From Strigops habroptila (taxonomy: Eukaryota > Chordata > Aves > Psittaciformes > Psittacidae): a stretch of 64,000 nucleotides of DNA. Position numbers and translations under genes: made by a program. Each line of letters begins with the position of its first letter. Within the stretch, counting starts at the first letter, position 1. Positions 1 through 13,300 of the stretch are shown piece after piece. Location: the NCBI RefSeq assembly GCF_004027225.2, contig NC_044282.2:62299725-62363724 (forward strand). Reading direction: 5' to 3'. The notes beneath the pieces are model-generated. The model made no database searches, had not been told where the DNA came from, and saw only the letters and a list, made by a program, of their open reading frames with translations.

Positions 1-2171
1 GAGCCCTCACCAGAGCCCCGTGAGGACCTGCCAGGCTGCCCTCCCACGCTTGGCTCCAGAATAGCTTTAGGAATAGTCTTGTGTTTGTTTTCTGGTGACC
101 TTTTATGGCTCGCTGTGGTTTTGCAGCATCTTACCACACCCTGGCTGAGACCTGTGGGTGTAGGAAGTGGCCACGCACCTATTTAGCAGGACAGATCTGT
201 CCCACAAGACCTTTTCAAAGACTTTCAATACTGCAACCTAGAACAGGATGGATAAACCCAAAACATGCTCTTTCTGCCTCAAAATGCCTTGTAGGCGGGG
301 GGAGGCAGGAAGAGCTCAGCCCAAGGAAAGGACACCACCTTGGGCAGAGCTGTCCTGCCTGCAGCCTGCCCTGGTTGCCGGTGGCCAACGTGGTGTATTC
401 CCCTCATCTCATGCTTGTGGATCATGTTGATCCACACTGGCCACAAGGACCTGGGGCCATGGCCATCCAGGTCTGGAAAAAGCCCGGAGCCCTGCAGGCA
501 GCACTCCAGGCAGAGAGGGGATGTTGCTGAAGGTCCTGTGCATTATCTTGCAAGCTCTTGGTTCCATACAGTTAGTTCCTTGGGTGAATTGCACATGTGA
601 AAGCTGAAGGAAAAGGTCCAGGCGAGCTGGCCAGAGCTGGTGTCCAGTTTTCCTGTAAGTAAGTCCTTCAAAGTGCTGGTCATTGCCATGATCAGGGGTT
701 GGGGAGGGACCCCTGTGTCATGTCTGGTGGCACATCCTTCATGTGGTATAGCCACAATGGTGGCTATCTCCTGTACTTGCATGCCACCAGAAAGCTGCTT
801 GTAGTTTAGGGGCAGGAGCATATCTCCCATCCCTTCTCCACTTCATGGTGTCTTAAGAGAAAGACCTTTCCTAGGGACATGACATCCCACTGCCAGTGCC
901 TTCTGGTGCATCCCCAGAAAGCTCTAGGTCCAGGTAGAAAGGAGAGGCAGGACATGAGATGCTCCCAGTGGCCTCCTTCTGTAGTGAGGGAGCAGAATGA
1001 AGCTCTCAGAGCTGAAGCCTCCTGCAGGATTGGCACTGATCTGGTCCTCTTTCCCTTGAGACATCACTGCTGTGATCACTCACTCTACTGACACAATGGC
1101 TCTGTTCATCCCACTGCCCTCTCAGTTACCCCAGTGTGGGCACAAGCCCCCCTTCTGGAGCCTGTTAGCTGCTGGAGATGGCTCTGCAGGCATGTGGCTG
1201 GTTAGATGATATTTATGCAGTGCCGGGTAGTCTTGAAGAACACCATTTGGTGCTATTTCTGTTGCCCCATCCCATCTAACTGGAAGTGCAGGGTTTCTGG
1301 GACGGATGTGGCTGGGACAAGCCTCCATCCTCCCACCAAGGAAGAGGCTGCCAGTGAGGACAGAGCCCTGCGTGCTGCAAGAATAAAGAAACCAGGATTT
1401 AGTGCTTGTTTTCCAGCACTATCTCTTGTGCGTTTAGAGGTAACTCTGGCCTGCAGGATTGCAATATGGTGTCGTAGGGGTGCAGGACTTTATCCGAGCT
1501 GCGGGGTGAAAATGCCTGCTCTGATGCTTCGGGAGCTCAAACTAACCCCTGGATACATCCCTGGCAGAAGCCTTGCAAAGGCAAAAGTGTTGCGGGGACC
1601 GCTGCTAACGCAAGGAAGACATCGGTGCTGAGATGTTCCTGGCAGCACATCAAAGGTCGAAGTCTGCCAGCCAAAACCACAACGTGCTTCAGGACAGCGG
1701 TTTCCTTCCCCTCCCCGGAGCAGAGGAAAGTGGGCTTTTCTCACCAGCAGCGCCAAGCACTCATTAGACAAGCAAATTATCCCAAGGAGCCCGGGCCAGT
1801 TGAATTGGGCTTCAGTGGAGGACCAAGCCCTGATGCCAGATTTGTTCTGCAAATTGCGTCCTTGGGGGATGTGTACCTTCCGGAGGGAGGAGCTTATTGA
1901 GCTCCTGTATCCTGTTTCCCCCCCTAAGAGAGATGTTAATAGCTGCTGTGCTGGATCACTGCTGAGATGTGTTAACAGACCCCACGGTGGCATCACAGCC
2001 TCAGCAAGGAGCTCTCTGGAGACACAGCTCTGAGGATGAAGCCTTTCTCCAGTGCTTACCAGCCCAGGGGGTGGTGGAGACCACCCCCAGCACGGCCCCT
2101 GCCTTCAGGGGAGAGCCGTGGCTATGCCACAGTAGTAGAGCATCAAACCCCACAAGCTTGGTGACCGTTCC

Positions 2172-2685
2172 CCAGTGTGTGCAGCTCAGGTGTCCTCAAC
2201 ATAAAAAGAACATGGAGCTGTTGGAGCAAGTCCAGAGGAGGGCCACGAGGATGATAAGAGGGCTGGAGCACCTCCTGTATGACGACAGGATGAGAAAGTT
2301 GGGGCTGTTCAGCCTGGAGAAGAGAAGGCTGCGTGGAGACCTCATAGCAGCCTTCCAGTATCTGAAGGGGGCCTACAGGGATGCCAGAGAGGGTGTCTTC
2401 ATCAAGGGCTGTAGCAAAAGGAAAGAGGTAATGGGTACAAACTAAAACAGGGGAGGTTCAGGTTAGATATAAGGAAGAAGTTCTTCCCTGTGAGGGTGGT
2501 GAGGCCCTGGCACAGGTTGCACAGAGAAGCTGTGGCTGCCCCACCCCTGGCAGTGTTCAAGGCCAGGCTGGACAGAGCGTTGGGCAACCTGCTCTAATGC
2601 CAGGTGTCCCTGCCCATGGCAGAGGGTTGGAACTGGATGATCTTAAGGTCCTTTCCAACCCAAGCTATTCTATGATTCTATCATC
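2172..2685 (+). mobile_element. CR1 LINE, 5'-truncated 3' end
   Basis: It has the standard CR1 end: GAGCTGTTGGAGCAAGTCCA, CTGGAGAAGAGAAGGCTG, GGTGGTGAGGCCCTGGCACA, GGTTGGAACTGGATGATCTT, then the terminal ATTCTATGATTCTAT repeat. This copy belongs to the subtype with ACTAAAACAGGGGAGGTTCA. Only non-coding 3' sequence remains. Confidence 0.95.
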
Positions 2686-4170
2686 TCAAGCCCCTTTGTC
2701 CAAGGAAATGAAGCACTTCTGCTCTTGGTTCTGGGAGTCAGTGGGTCAGACAGCATGCCAAATGGTTGGCAGATCTTTGCCATGCAGTGCATTGCTTCTA
2801 GCTAACACCCTTTTACCAGCATAGAGTAATCCTTGTATCTGAGGAGGACTCTTGGCTTCAAGAAAGCTAAGCTGTCTCCAGGGTCCACCAGCCATAGCTT
2901 TGATGCACCCACTTCATTGTGCATTTCTTGGAAGCCTTCTTGGTTTGGGGATGACTGCACTGTGGCAAAGCCATCAGGCGTTCCTCCTGGGAGTGTGGAC
3001 CAACTCCAGTTCCCACCAGAGCCCATCACCAGCACAGGGTCCCTCCCTCCACCTCCCCTTGCTGGCCCGCATGGCTGGAGGTGACCACCAGGTCTTGGAT
3101 GTGTCCCCTATGAATGGACCCCCTCATCCCACCTCCCAGAGGTCAGGGGTGCTCAGATAAGGGGGTTTCATCCAACCCTCTCTCCAATAAATATCAAACC
3201 ACGCTGGCAGCAAGCGCTGAATTTATACAGTTTATGGGATTCTCTAAAATTTATAGGAAACAGACACAGCCAGGCAACAGTCCAAACCCAGGATTCAAGT
3301 AAAGGCCTGTTTTTCTGCAGCACTAGTCTTACACTTCTATAATGACTTTCTTCAGAGCACAGGAGAGCTATTGCTTCCCCAGGAAACGCAGCCTATCCTG
3401 GGGCATGGGGCATCTGGGGTGGATGAGCTTCCTCACCAAAAACTCTGGGTCGAGTGACAGCTTTTCCTCTCCAAGCAGAGTCCCAAGTATTTTCCCTGGT
3501 TGTTTGTATTTTCCTGTCCTTGATGCATTTTCTCTCGAAACTACCCCAGTGGAGTATTATTTTCCTCATTTCCAAATGGGGAAAATTATTATGGAAAGTG
3601 AATCGACATCAGTCTTCTTCACTCTTCCATGGAGAACATCATGCAGGGAACACACTGAGGAGGAAACAGCAGTAAATGAGCCAAGGTAGGGATTGCTAAT
3701 TTATAGATAAATTCAGGGCAATAAGAAAAGTCCCCATCCTAAACACCATGTGCAGGCAAGGAGGAGGATTTGGGCATGTTGCTGAAGGCAGAACATGTTC
3801 CTGCCTGTGAAGATGGGGGTTTGGCAGCTTCTCCTGGGTCTTGCTCCAAGACTGTGGTGCTCCACCTGACCCTGCAGACCCAGCAGCTCATTCCACCCTC
3901 CTCCAGTGATGTCCTCATCTGCGAGCTTTACAGGTTTTGTGCCCTGCCTCTCTCAGCAGCACTGATTTTTGGAGGTAGGGATGCTCTCCAGCCCAGATGC
4001 CCTGGGGAGTAAGCTGTGCCACTGAAGGGGATGTCCTCTCTGCTGCTCAGAGAGCTTCAGTGGAGAAAAGAGAGATAGGAAGAAAGGAAAAAGAGAAAAG
4101 AAGGAGAAAAGACTTCCAGGAGAGTGAGGAAATAAAGAGGCTTGGAGGGCTGCATGGGAAAACTACACTG

Positions 4171-4702
4171 CTCTGCTGAGACCCCCCCTGCAGTCCTGTG
4201 TCCAGCACTGAGGCCCTCAACATAAGAAGGACGCGGAGCTGTTGAAGCGAGGCCAGAGGACGCCATGAAGATGCTCTGAGGGCTGGAGCAGCTCTGCTAT
4301 GGAGACAGGCTGAGAGAGCTGGGCTTGTTCAGCCTGGAGAAGAGAAGGCTCCAGGGAGACCTTAGAGCAGCTTCCAGTGCCTAAAGGGGCTGACAAGAAA
4401 GCTGGAGAGGGGCTTTTGACAAAGGCCTGTAGGGACAGGACAAGGGGAATGGCTTTAACCTGACAGAGGGGAGATTGAGATGAGATCTTAGGAAGAAGTT
4501 GTTCCCTGTGAGGGTGCTGAGGCCCTGGCACAGGTTGCCCAGAGAAGCTGTGGCTGCCCCATCCCTGGCAGTGTTCAAGGCCAGGTTGGACGGGGCTTGG
4601 AGCAACCTGCTCTAGCGGAAGGTGTCCCTGCCTGCGGCTGGGGATGGGAACTGGATGAGCTTTAAGGTCCCTTCCAACACAAACCATTCTGTGATTCCAT
4701 GA
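4171..4702 (+). mobile_element. CR1 LINE fragment, abundant young subtype
   Basis: It carries the marker block shared by most copies here: GGGGCTGACAAGAAAGCTGG, GGGCTTTTGACAAAGGCCTG and GGGACAGGACAAGGGGAATG. It ends with ATTCTGTGATTCCATGA. Confidence 0.95.
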
Positions 4703-4822
4703 AAAGCCAAGGTAAATGGGGAAGGATAAGGCACAGGGGATGAGATGCATTTGGAAGCACCTTTGTGAATCTATTGTCATCTCTTTTAAAGATATCTACT
4801 CCTGCCAGATGTATATGAAACT

Positions 4823-4841
4823 AAAAAAAAAAAAAAAAAAA
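4823..4841 (+). repeat. Poly(A) run, 19 bases
   Basis: A pure run of 19 A followed by A/C-rich sequence, with no source gene or LINE recognisable upstream. It lies about 120 bases after a CR1 copy. Confidence 0.85.
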
Positions 4842-5372
4842 CCCACCAAAAAAACCCCTTCAGCTTAATCCCAGTGGCAGAGCACAGGTTGGGGATGGGG
4901 AGGGGAAGCACCAACCCATCCCAAAGCAGCATCCACTGATATGCCTTTCCCAGTGACATTTGGGATGGGTCCAGCTGCCCAGCAGAGAGCATGGTGGCAC
5001 TGCCTCAGAACACAAGTGGTCTCAGAATTGCATATGGGGCTGCTCTCACAGTCCCCTCCAGCAGCTCCCATTGCACTGGCTCCTCCTTCTCCATCCATAA
5101 TCCAATTCTGCTGCTCAAGGGCCCTTGGAACTATTTTTAACAGCTCAGCATCCCTAAACTGAGCCCATCAACTGCTTTTTGGAGACCTGGGTGCACTTCG
5201 TTGACCAATGAGACCTGCATCAGGGCTTGCAGGTGAGCAAGACGGCCTTGAAGATATGCTGCTGGGCATCTCGCTCTGCCTGCGCCAGGAGCCCCTGGTT
5301 TCCCCCATGGCATTCCTGGTTGCTGGAGAGGTCTCTGCACTGGTTCTGCTGCCTTCCGCCCACTGTGTCTCT

Positions 5373-5552
5373 TCATTGAATCACAGAGTGGTTTGGGTTG
5401 AAAGGGACCTTAAAGACTGTCTAATCCAATCCTCTGCCATGAGCAGAGACACCTTCCACTAGAGCAGGTTGCTCAAAGCCCCATCCAACCCAACCTTTAA
5501 TGTTTCCAGGGATGGAGCATCCCCCACTGTTCTGGGCAGCCTGTTCCTCTTG
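5373..5552 (-). mobile_element. CR1 LINE fragment, older subtype
   Basis: The 3' end reads as AATCACAGAGTGGTTTGGGT; the text after it (TTTAATGTTTCCAGGGATGG) is more diverged than in the other copies. Confidence 0.85.
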
Positions 5553-7394
5553 CAGCAGTGCAGTACAGTTTCAATTTGTGATTTGTGCCAATTTTTTGGG
5601 TCTTGGTCCTTTTCTTAAAGATCTCTAAGCATTTCTGGTGGTTGAGGTCTCCCATCGTTAGAGTATTTCTTTTCCTTGCAGCATCTCTGACTTGTTGCTG
5701 TCACCTCCCCAAGATAAGCAACGATACAGCAGTTGAGTTATTCACTCCAGGACTCTCAGCCCACAGCGTTTCTACCTGGTGCCTGTCCCTCAAGCTCCAC
5801 CTTTCCACCTTCACTTCTCTCCATCATTCCTATAGGACGCAGCCTGGACCCTGCAGGGAAAGCACTTCTTCTCTGGAAAAGCCAGATTTTGGAGGACAAA
5901 TGCATAATAACTGCTGCTTTCCAGCCCCTTTTTTCTCGAGGCCGGGGAAGGAAGGTGGTGGAGAGCATGGGCTGCTCCCATCACGTGCTGGCGAGCAGCA
6001 TCTCTGGCCGCTGTCCCGCTGCTCGGGGGGCTGCTGTCATCTGGTTCCCATCAGCGGGGCAGACTGCAGGCAGCTTTCCTCCATCCGACACAGCTGCGGC
6101 TGCCCAGGGGAGCAATCTTGCTTTCCCAGAGCCTCCAAGTTAAAGGGCAAGAATTTCCTGCATGCCTTTTTTTTTTCTTCTTGATATTTTATTTTATAAG
6201 AAATTTCTGAGCGTGTCTGTGTGTGTTGTTTGTTGTTCTTACACAGAGACAAAAGGAAATGATATGTTGAAGCGGGGCCGTGCTGCAGGGCTGGGGCTCA
6301 CCCGGAGCATCGCTGCCCCGGGGCAGCCTGGAGCCTTCCCTGCTCCCTCTGCAGCCCCAGGGCAACGCCAGGACCAGCAAAGCCAAACACACAGCCCCAC
6401 TCAGGGCAGTGTTTTCAGTGGTGCACACCATGGGATAACACAGCTGCTGCCTGACAGGAGCAAAGCTGGAGCATGGAGAAGGTTTAAGGGAGGTGGTGGG
6501 ATGCAGGCAGAGGCAGCCCATGCTCGGAAAGCCAAGCCATGACACAGATAATTACTGAGCTCATTATTTTCATATGAAAATAGGCGTGTTGTTGAAGGCA
6601 GCCTGTTTATCCAGCTGGTCTGAACCCTCCAGCATCACTGCTTCTTGATGGATACAGGGTTTGGGTTCAGTAAATCTGCTCTTGAGGAGGTACCAGCTGA
6701 GTGCAGGAAGGGTTGATGCTCCACTGAGGCTGTGGGAAGCCATGTCCTTTTCACTAAGCCCTGCAAAATGAAGCTTTTTTAGCCCCAGATAGGGATTTTC
6801 AGCCCCGAAATGCAGTGTTTGCTTTCCTCTAGTGCTGCTCTGTTGCTGCTCTGCAGCCAGGGCTTGGCTGTTTGGGTGAAGAGGTAGCAGAGCTGGTGGG
6901 ATGGGACTACCAGCCCTCCGTCCTTCTGCAGGACATGCACCCCAAGAGAATTTGGGGGGGTCCCCATCCTCGCATCCTTCCTCTGTGCATGGAACAGGGA
7001 GAGGGTGTATTGCACCGCCCCAAAACCAAACTGAGGGGGTACCCAGGGCATGTCTCCCCCACAGATACAAAGAGCCACATTGGACATGAATTACGAAGAC
7101 ACAGAGCCCACAAGGGATGAAGCCTGCATGAAGGCATGTTTTCCCAGGGCTGAGCCGGTTTTCCTTTAAAAAGAAACATCCCAGGAGAAGCCAGGGCAGT
7201 GGGAAGGTGGGTCCCATTGCCATGCAGCACATCTGAGGGGTCAGGAGATGGGATGACTTGTCATTTTGCTGCTTTGTGTCTCAATTTCCCCAAACTATAT
7301 CTTGGAGGATAAAGTCCTCCAAGAGCTACAGCAGGATATCCACTTAAAATCTGATTCTAGCAAGATTTATGCCCTATGCTCTTTCTTTTCCCAG

Positions 7395-10300
7395 GTGACC
7401 GAGGCCCAAAGGGAGAAAAGGGGGACCGAGGCAGCAGCACAGGTAAGCTCTTGTTTGTGGCCATCTCCCCAGTGCTCCAGACATGGTTTTGAGGGTGTTT
7501 GAGGGATTAGGAGCCTCAAACTCCTAAGGGGTTTGAGGGGGAGATACCTGTTGCAAAGCAGGCAGGAAAGCAGCGGTCACTGCCAGGATGAAGCTGCCAG
7601 GATGAAGCTGCTGAGCCCTGTTCTTGGGTTTTCCTGCCTTGGCAAAGAGGAACCAGAGCCAGCAGGAGGTGGGAGGGATGTCGGCAGTGAGGATGCTCAA
7701 GGAAGGTGGCTGTGATGTTAAGGCAGGAGCGAAGCACCTTGCCTTGCAATGGGCATGCTGAGACCCTGGCCAGGCTGATGGGGCTGGATAGAGGATGCCA
7801 AAGCTGGCTGGGAGTTTTCACTCCCAGGGACAAACAGGATCAAGGTCAGGGCTGAGCTCGCCCACCCATGCAGGCAAAGAGCATCCTCACTATCCTAGGG
7901 AGCGCCCAGAGCTGGCAGCAGAGGAGCAAAGGTCTGGAAGGACATATCTCTTCCACTCACTGCCCCATGGCAGGATTGGCCCCAGGAAGTGTTTTTCCAG
8001 GGCTTCAATATGGAAACACCTGTTTGGATGGAGGTACCTGGGCCACGCTGTGCTGCCATCCACAGCCATGCTATTGCTTTGGGATTTCCTCTGGGGCAAA
8101 GACCAGCACGTTCCCACCAATCCCCAGTGTTGGTCTCCTGTGTTGGCAAGCCAAGAAATGCCTGGGAATGAGCCAGGGGCTGGATCCTGCCCATCCTCTG
8201 CTGTGCTGCGGCTATGCTGTGCAGGGAGCTCATTCCTGATAGCCCTGGGGTTGCTGGTGGTTTCCTCCAAGCTTTGGACATCCCTCCTTGGGTACATCCC
8301 TCCTGCCACCCCAGGGACACCACTCCCACATCAGGCACCCATGCAGGGCCTCTAGGTCCCTGCCACCAGCCACAACATCTCCCAGATGGTGCCAAGCAGA
8401 ACAAGGATGTGGCAGCGTTAGAATAGGAGCAGCAGCAGAGGCAGCTGGGAGCAGGGAGCACAAAAGTGGGATGTGCCAGCACCCCAGCAAGGCCCAAGGA
8501 CCCTGGACCCATCCGGCCACTATTTGGTGGGCAAGTGCAGCTGGTTCCCATTTGCAAAGTACAGATGATGGGTTATATCACTGTTTGATTTCCTGGGATA
8601 GTCATAACCCACATCTACCCCTTGGGAATTTGATGTTTGCATCCATATTCCCAAACCAAAGGGAGCGGAGCAGGGCAGGGGCAGTGGGAGAGGGCGGTGG
8701 AGGGCCCAGGGAATCAGGGGCAGATGGTCTCCATTACCAGGGAGGAGATGATATCTCAGCCCAGCTGCAGAGAATCAGGCCCTTGTTTTCTCGGCCACTG
8801 GGAGTTATTTCTCCTCTTCAGCTCTTCCTTTCTTGTTTTGCTGGTTTTGGAGGCTGGGCAGGGAGGAGGTCGAGGGGTTTGGAAGTGAGTGCTGCAGCAA
8901 AACAAATGCACACTCACAAGATGATGCTGCTGGGGATTGTTGGAGAGAGAAGGGGCCAGGGAGTTGCTCTGACATGGACAGGGCCAGGCCACTTCACAGG
9001 CAGGGGGCTGCTGCAGGATGAGGTGCTCACATCCTGCTCTGGAGCTGCAGGTTTGGAGGGCCTGATCCTGGGCAACCTTCTGCAGCACAGCAAGATGGAC
9101 AACCCATTCTGGTCCCCGTGCATCTCCCAAGGGCTCTTCCAGCTTGCTGGAGCCAGGACCCAAGCACACCCCTGAACTGCAGCTTTTGCAGGGTTCCCCA
9201 AGCTCATGAGCATCAAAACAGCCCTGGGCTGGGATGTCATGGGCAACTGGCACTGGTTTGGGAGGAGACTTCTGGAGTTTATTAGCTTTTATTAGCCCTC
9301 TAAGCAATGCTTGTTGTAGGCTAAGTGGAAGGGTTGTGGCCAGGACTCGTGGCTGAGCTCTGTGGCTTTATTAGCAGCCCTCACCCTGTTGATTAATGGG
9401 AACATCCCAGTCGTGCCTGGATCCGTGCCCTGATAGCACATCTCCTCCCCTCCTCGGGGAAGCAGGCGGTGTCCTCCAGCACGCACAGGCTCTGATGAGC
9501 ATCCAGCAAAGAGCTGGGGTGAGGACAGGCTTGCAGGGGGAGGAATGAAGACTTGGGGATAACCAACTGGCTTGGGTTGGAGATACGGAGCTGGACAGGA
9601 TGAGCAACCAGCTGATGTTGGATACAGGGAGCTGGTCCTGGACCATCAGTCACCTGCCTGTTCTCCAGGGAATGTGGGCAGCTCTGGAGGCAGAGCTGGA
9701 TAGTTTAACAGAGCCTATTATGCCTGCTAGGCATAATAGGGCCTCCATGCCCTATTCAGCTATTGTTTTCCATAGCCATCCAAGACATGCAGTGACAGCA
9801 CTCAGGGAAGGATCCCCTGCTCTGGGATGCTCCAGGGGTCAAAGAGGGACAACGGTCCCAAAGCCACAGCATTCCCTGGGGCAGGGAGAGCAGGAAGGCA
9901 TGGGGGACCTCCCGTATGCCACAATGCCGGTGGCTGGGGTCACCGAACACGTGGAGCCAGGAGGGTGACACTGCCACGGGTCACCACATTGAACTGAGTG
10001 GTGGAGGAGAAGTGCTGAGCCCTGGGTCTCTCTGGCCAGGACCTTGGATTTCCCTGGCTGCATCCTGCCCTCCGCTTGCTCACCCAGAGCAGGGAGGTTG
10101 GGCTGGCTCCTTAGCAGGAGACACTGGTGTTGGACCCGGCACAAGCTTGGTTTGGCAGGAGCAGCTCCCCTGGCAGCGTCCAGAGCTCTGGTGCACATGT
10201 TCAACTCAGAAGAGTCACTTCATCCAGCCCTCAGATGACACCACCCCTGGGGTCAGCCAAGGCAGCTGCCTCAGCGAAGCTCCTCGATGGCTGGGAGGAG

Positions 10301-13300
10301 ACATCCCATCCCAGATAGCAGGGTCTGGTTGAAGGACACGGCCGGCAGCATCCCAAACAAGCCCCTCTGCTGAGATGTGATGTCTATGGCAGGGCTGTGG
10401 GTGATATCAGTGAGATGGTTCAGGAACAGCACGAGATGTTTCCTGGCTCCTTGGTGAACCCAATGTTCTGCCCAGATCCAGCAAAACATGCTCAGGGTTT
10501 CCAGATCCATTCTTGAACCTGACCCTGAGCAGGTCCTGGAAATGGGAGATCAGCCAGTGCCGAAGCCAAGCAAGGACTGTACTTTCTGGAGGTCATCTGA
10601 AGAGGTGGCCTTGATCCCACTGGGAGCAAGCCAGGGAAAACCCAGAGCCTGAAACATTAAGAAACCCACAACTTTCACACAGGTCCCAGCCAGCTGGCAG
10701 TGCCAAGCCCCATTGCATCTCTGTGCAGCAGGTCCCGAACGCTGCCCTGGTCTCTTAATGTCCCGTTAACCCTGCACCTCCCAGCCCTGAGAGCCTGGGA
10801 CTCTGTTTAACCCACCTTGGCCAACCCCATGGACACAAGCTTGGTTGGCCAAGGTGCCTGAAGAGACCTCAGCCAAGCATGACTGCCTGCAGCATCCCAC
10901 CACCGTGGAGTTATAGCAGATGTTGGATCAATGTCAGATTTTACCCAGTTCTTTGCAGCTCCCCCTGCAATGGTCATCTCCCAGTGAGGTGGAGACCTTT
11001 TGGGTTCATCGCTTGAGAACCTGTCATGGTCCATGTGCTCGCAAAATCACATATGAGAAGGTTTTGATGCCTCTTACATTGCTGGGACTTTGGTGGTAGC
11101 TGTGGTTGTGGTGGGTTTGGTGGCATTGAAGCCCCTGACACCCTCTCCATGGGGATGAGCATGGGATGTAGAGGACGATCATGAAGGAGGAGACCTCAGT
11201 CTGCCTGGAAATGCCTCATGCAGCAATCCAAACCCTATTTATCTTCGCATTTGAGAAGTAATGTCATCGAGCATTTCCAGTGGGAATGTGTGTTTTGATC
11301 AGTGAAAAGAAAACCAAACCCAAGCCCTGGCTTTGAGAAAATGCCTTGAAATATAAATCCGTGAGCATCTGCAGAACAACCTTGTTCGGGGGAGCCCAGC
11401 TCCACCCTCAGCTGCTGCCCCAGCCCTTGGTGAGTCACAGAGCGAGCCCAGCTGCCTGACAGCAATTTTCTCCATTCAACCCCTTTCTCATCCCAAATAA
11501 TGGGATTTGTGGCATGTTCCTTTGCTGGGTTTCCTTGGCTGGGGGTGAAGGAAGAGCCGAATTGGTTTGGGTTTGGTGCTGAGCTCCTCAGTCATTCCCC
11601 TGTCAGATAAACCACTTCCCCATGTTTCTCCCTGGCTGAAGGATGAAGGGATGCTGGTCTTGCCTAACAGGAGGGTGGTGATGGGGGGAGGAAGGCTGAG
11701 CAGCCACAGAAAGGCAACTGGGAGCAGAGGGAGCAATGCTGTGGTGGGAGGAGGACAAGCCATGTCCCCCCACCCCAGTTCAGCATGTAGACTGATGCGA
11801 GCATCCCCTCACCATTCCCTCAAACATGAAGCCAGGGTCCTCCCGAGCAGCGTGGACTTGGTCCAGGGTTCTGCCTCCAGGCTGGAAGAGCTTCCTCATC
11901 ACCTGCCATCCCCTTTCATGGTCCCTTTTGGAAACTCTTTGTGCCCCGGATTTGCTGGCATCTCCCTCCTCCCATTGGTTGCTCAGATGTCTCTTCTCAT
12001 CACAAGCCTGACCTGCCTCCATGTGGTCTCACCTTGATGGCTTCAGGATTGATCCTTGCTCGGTGCCTGCCCTCCCTGCAGCACCTTAAGGCTGCAAACA
12101 GGTTTCCCACCTTGGCATGACCATCGCAAGGCTCATCCCCCTCCAACAAAACCCTGGGTTTGATGGGACCCCTTCAGCACCATGCCCAACAGTGGTGGTG
12201 TGCCCCCAGGTGTCCTGGAGGTGCATTCCCCAATGCTTTCTGCAGCTGAATGCACCACGGAGAGGGCACAGAGGTGGTTCCAAAGTGGATGAGATGCCGC
12301 CATGCCCCTTCTGACCTCCCTTTCTGTCTCCACTAGCAGCTGCTGAGGAGGGGATGATCCGGCTGGTGAATGGCTCTGGCTCCCATGAGGGACGGGTGGA
12401 AGTCTTCTACGACCGGCGCTGGGGCACAGTGTGCGACGACGGCTGGGACAAGAAGGATGGGGACGTGGTGTGCCGGATGCTGGGCTTCCGAGGCGCCGAG
12501 GAGGTGTACCGCATGGCCCGGTTCGGCCAAGGTAAGACCCACCTCTCCCCACTTCATCCAGCAGAGATACTGGGGGCAGGGCATAAATAAACCAGATACC
12601 TTCCTAAAATGACCCTAAGGCATCTAGCATGTCCTCTACAAGCAGGACATGGGCTGTGGTGGCCCAAGAAGCTTCAGTCTGGTTTATTCAGTACTGGGTA
12701 TCTGCAGACATTGCGGTGTTGGCTTGTGGGACTGCATGCAAGGACATTGCCCAAAGAAGTGGTAAATGCTCCATCCCTGGCAGTGTTCAAGGCCAGGTTG
12801 GACAGTCATGGGTGGCATGGTCTAGTGCGAGGTGTCCCAGCCCACGGCAGGTGGTTGGAACTAGATGATCCTTCCACATAGGCCTTTTAACTCCTTGAGT
12901 TGCCTTCTTTCCAAGTGCTCGGGGGTGCCAAGGAGATGATGGACCCCAAAAGCAGGTAGCCACCATGGCCATCAGCTAACCATGACCATGCTGGTTGATC
13001 AGACCTGCTCTGTGAGTGCAGCTGGGCTCCTCCAAGAGTTGGTGTCCTTCACACCAGCCTTGGGAGACCCCAGAGCTTGTTTCACCATGGCCTGCACATG
13101 TGCTTCACCACCCTCACAGGGAGCAACTTCTTCCTAAGATCTCATCTCAATCTCCCCTCTGTCAGGTTAAAGCCATTCCCCCTTGTCCTGTCCCTACACG
13201 CCCTTGTCAAAAGCCCCTCTCCAGCTTTCTTGTGGGCCCCTGTAGGCACTGGAAGCTGCTGTAAGGTCTCTGTGGAGCCTTCTCTTCTCCAGGCTGAACA

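Larger units (their letters stand above)
1..7394 (+). other. SCARA5 intron (3' part), no exon seen
   Basis: No collagen-type exon or other conserved coding block is visible on either strand. The stretch holds two plus-strand CR1 copies, one older minus-strand CR1 fragment and a 19-base poly(A) run at 4823-4841. The rest is unique-looking intron sequence. Confidence 0.7.

Noticed and set aside
4815-4860. Poly(A) run as the tail of a processed pseudogene or SINE
   Set aside because: No gene-like or SINE-like sequence precedes it; the nearest CR1 ends about 120 bases earlier and CR1 has no poly(A) tail.
5275-5345. Gly-X-Pro-like codons (GAPGFP) suggesting an upstream SCARA5 collagen exon
   Set aside because: The Gly spacing breaks after a few codons and no proper acceptor and donor pair frames it.
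8288-9175. 295-codon open frame inside a SCARA5 intron
   Set aside because: No domain or family resemblance, several overlapping open frames on both strands, and no splice or promoter context.
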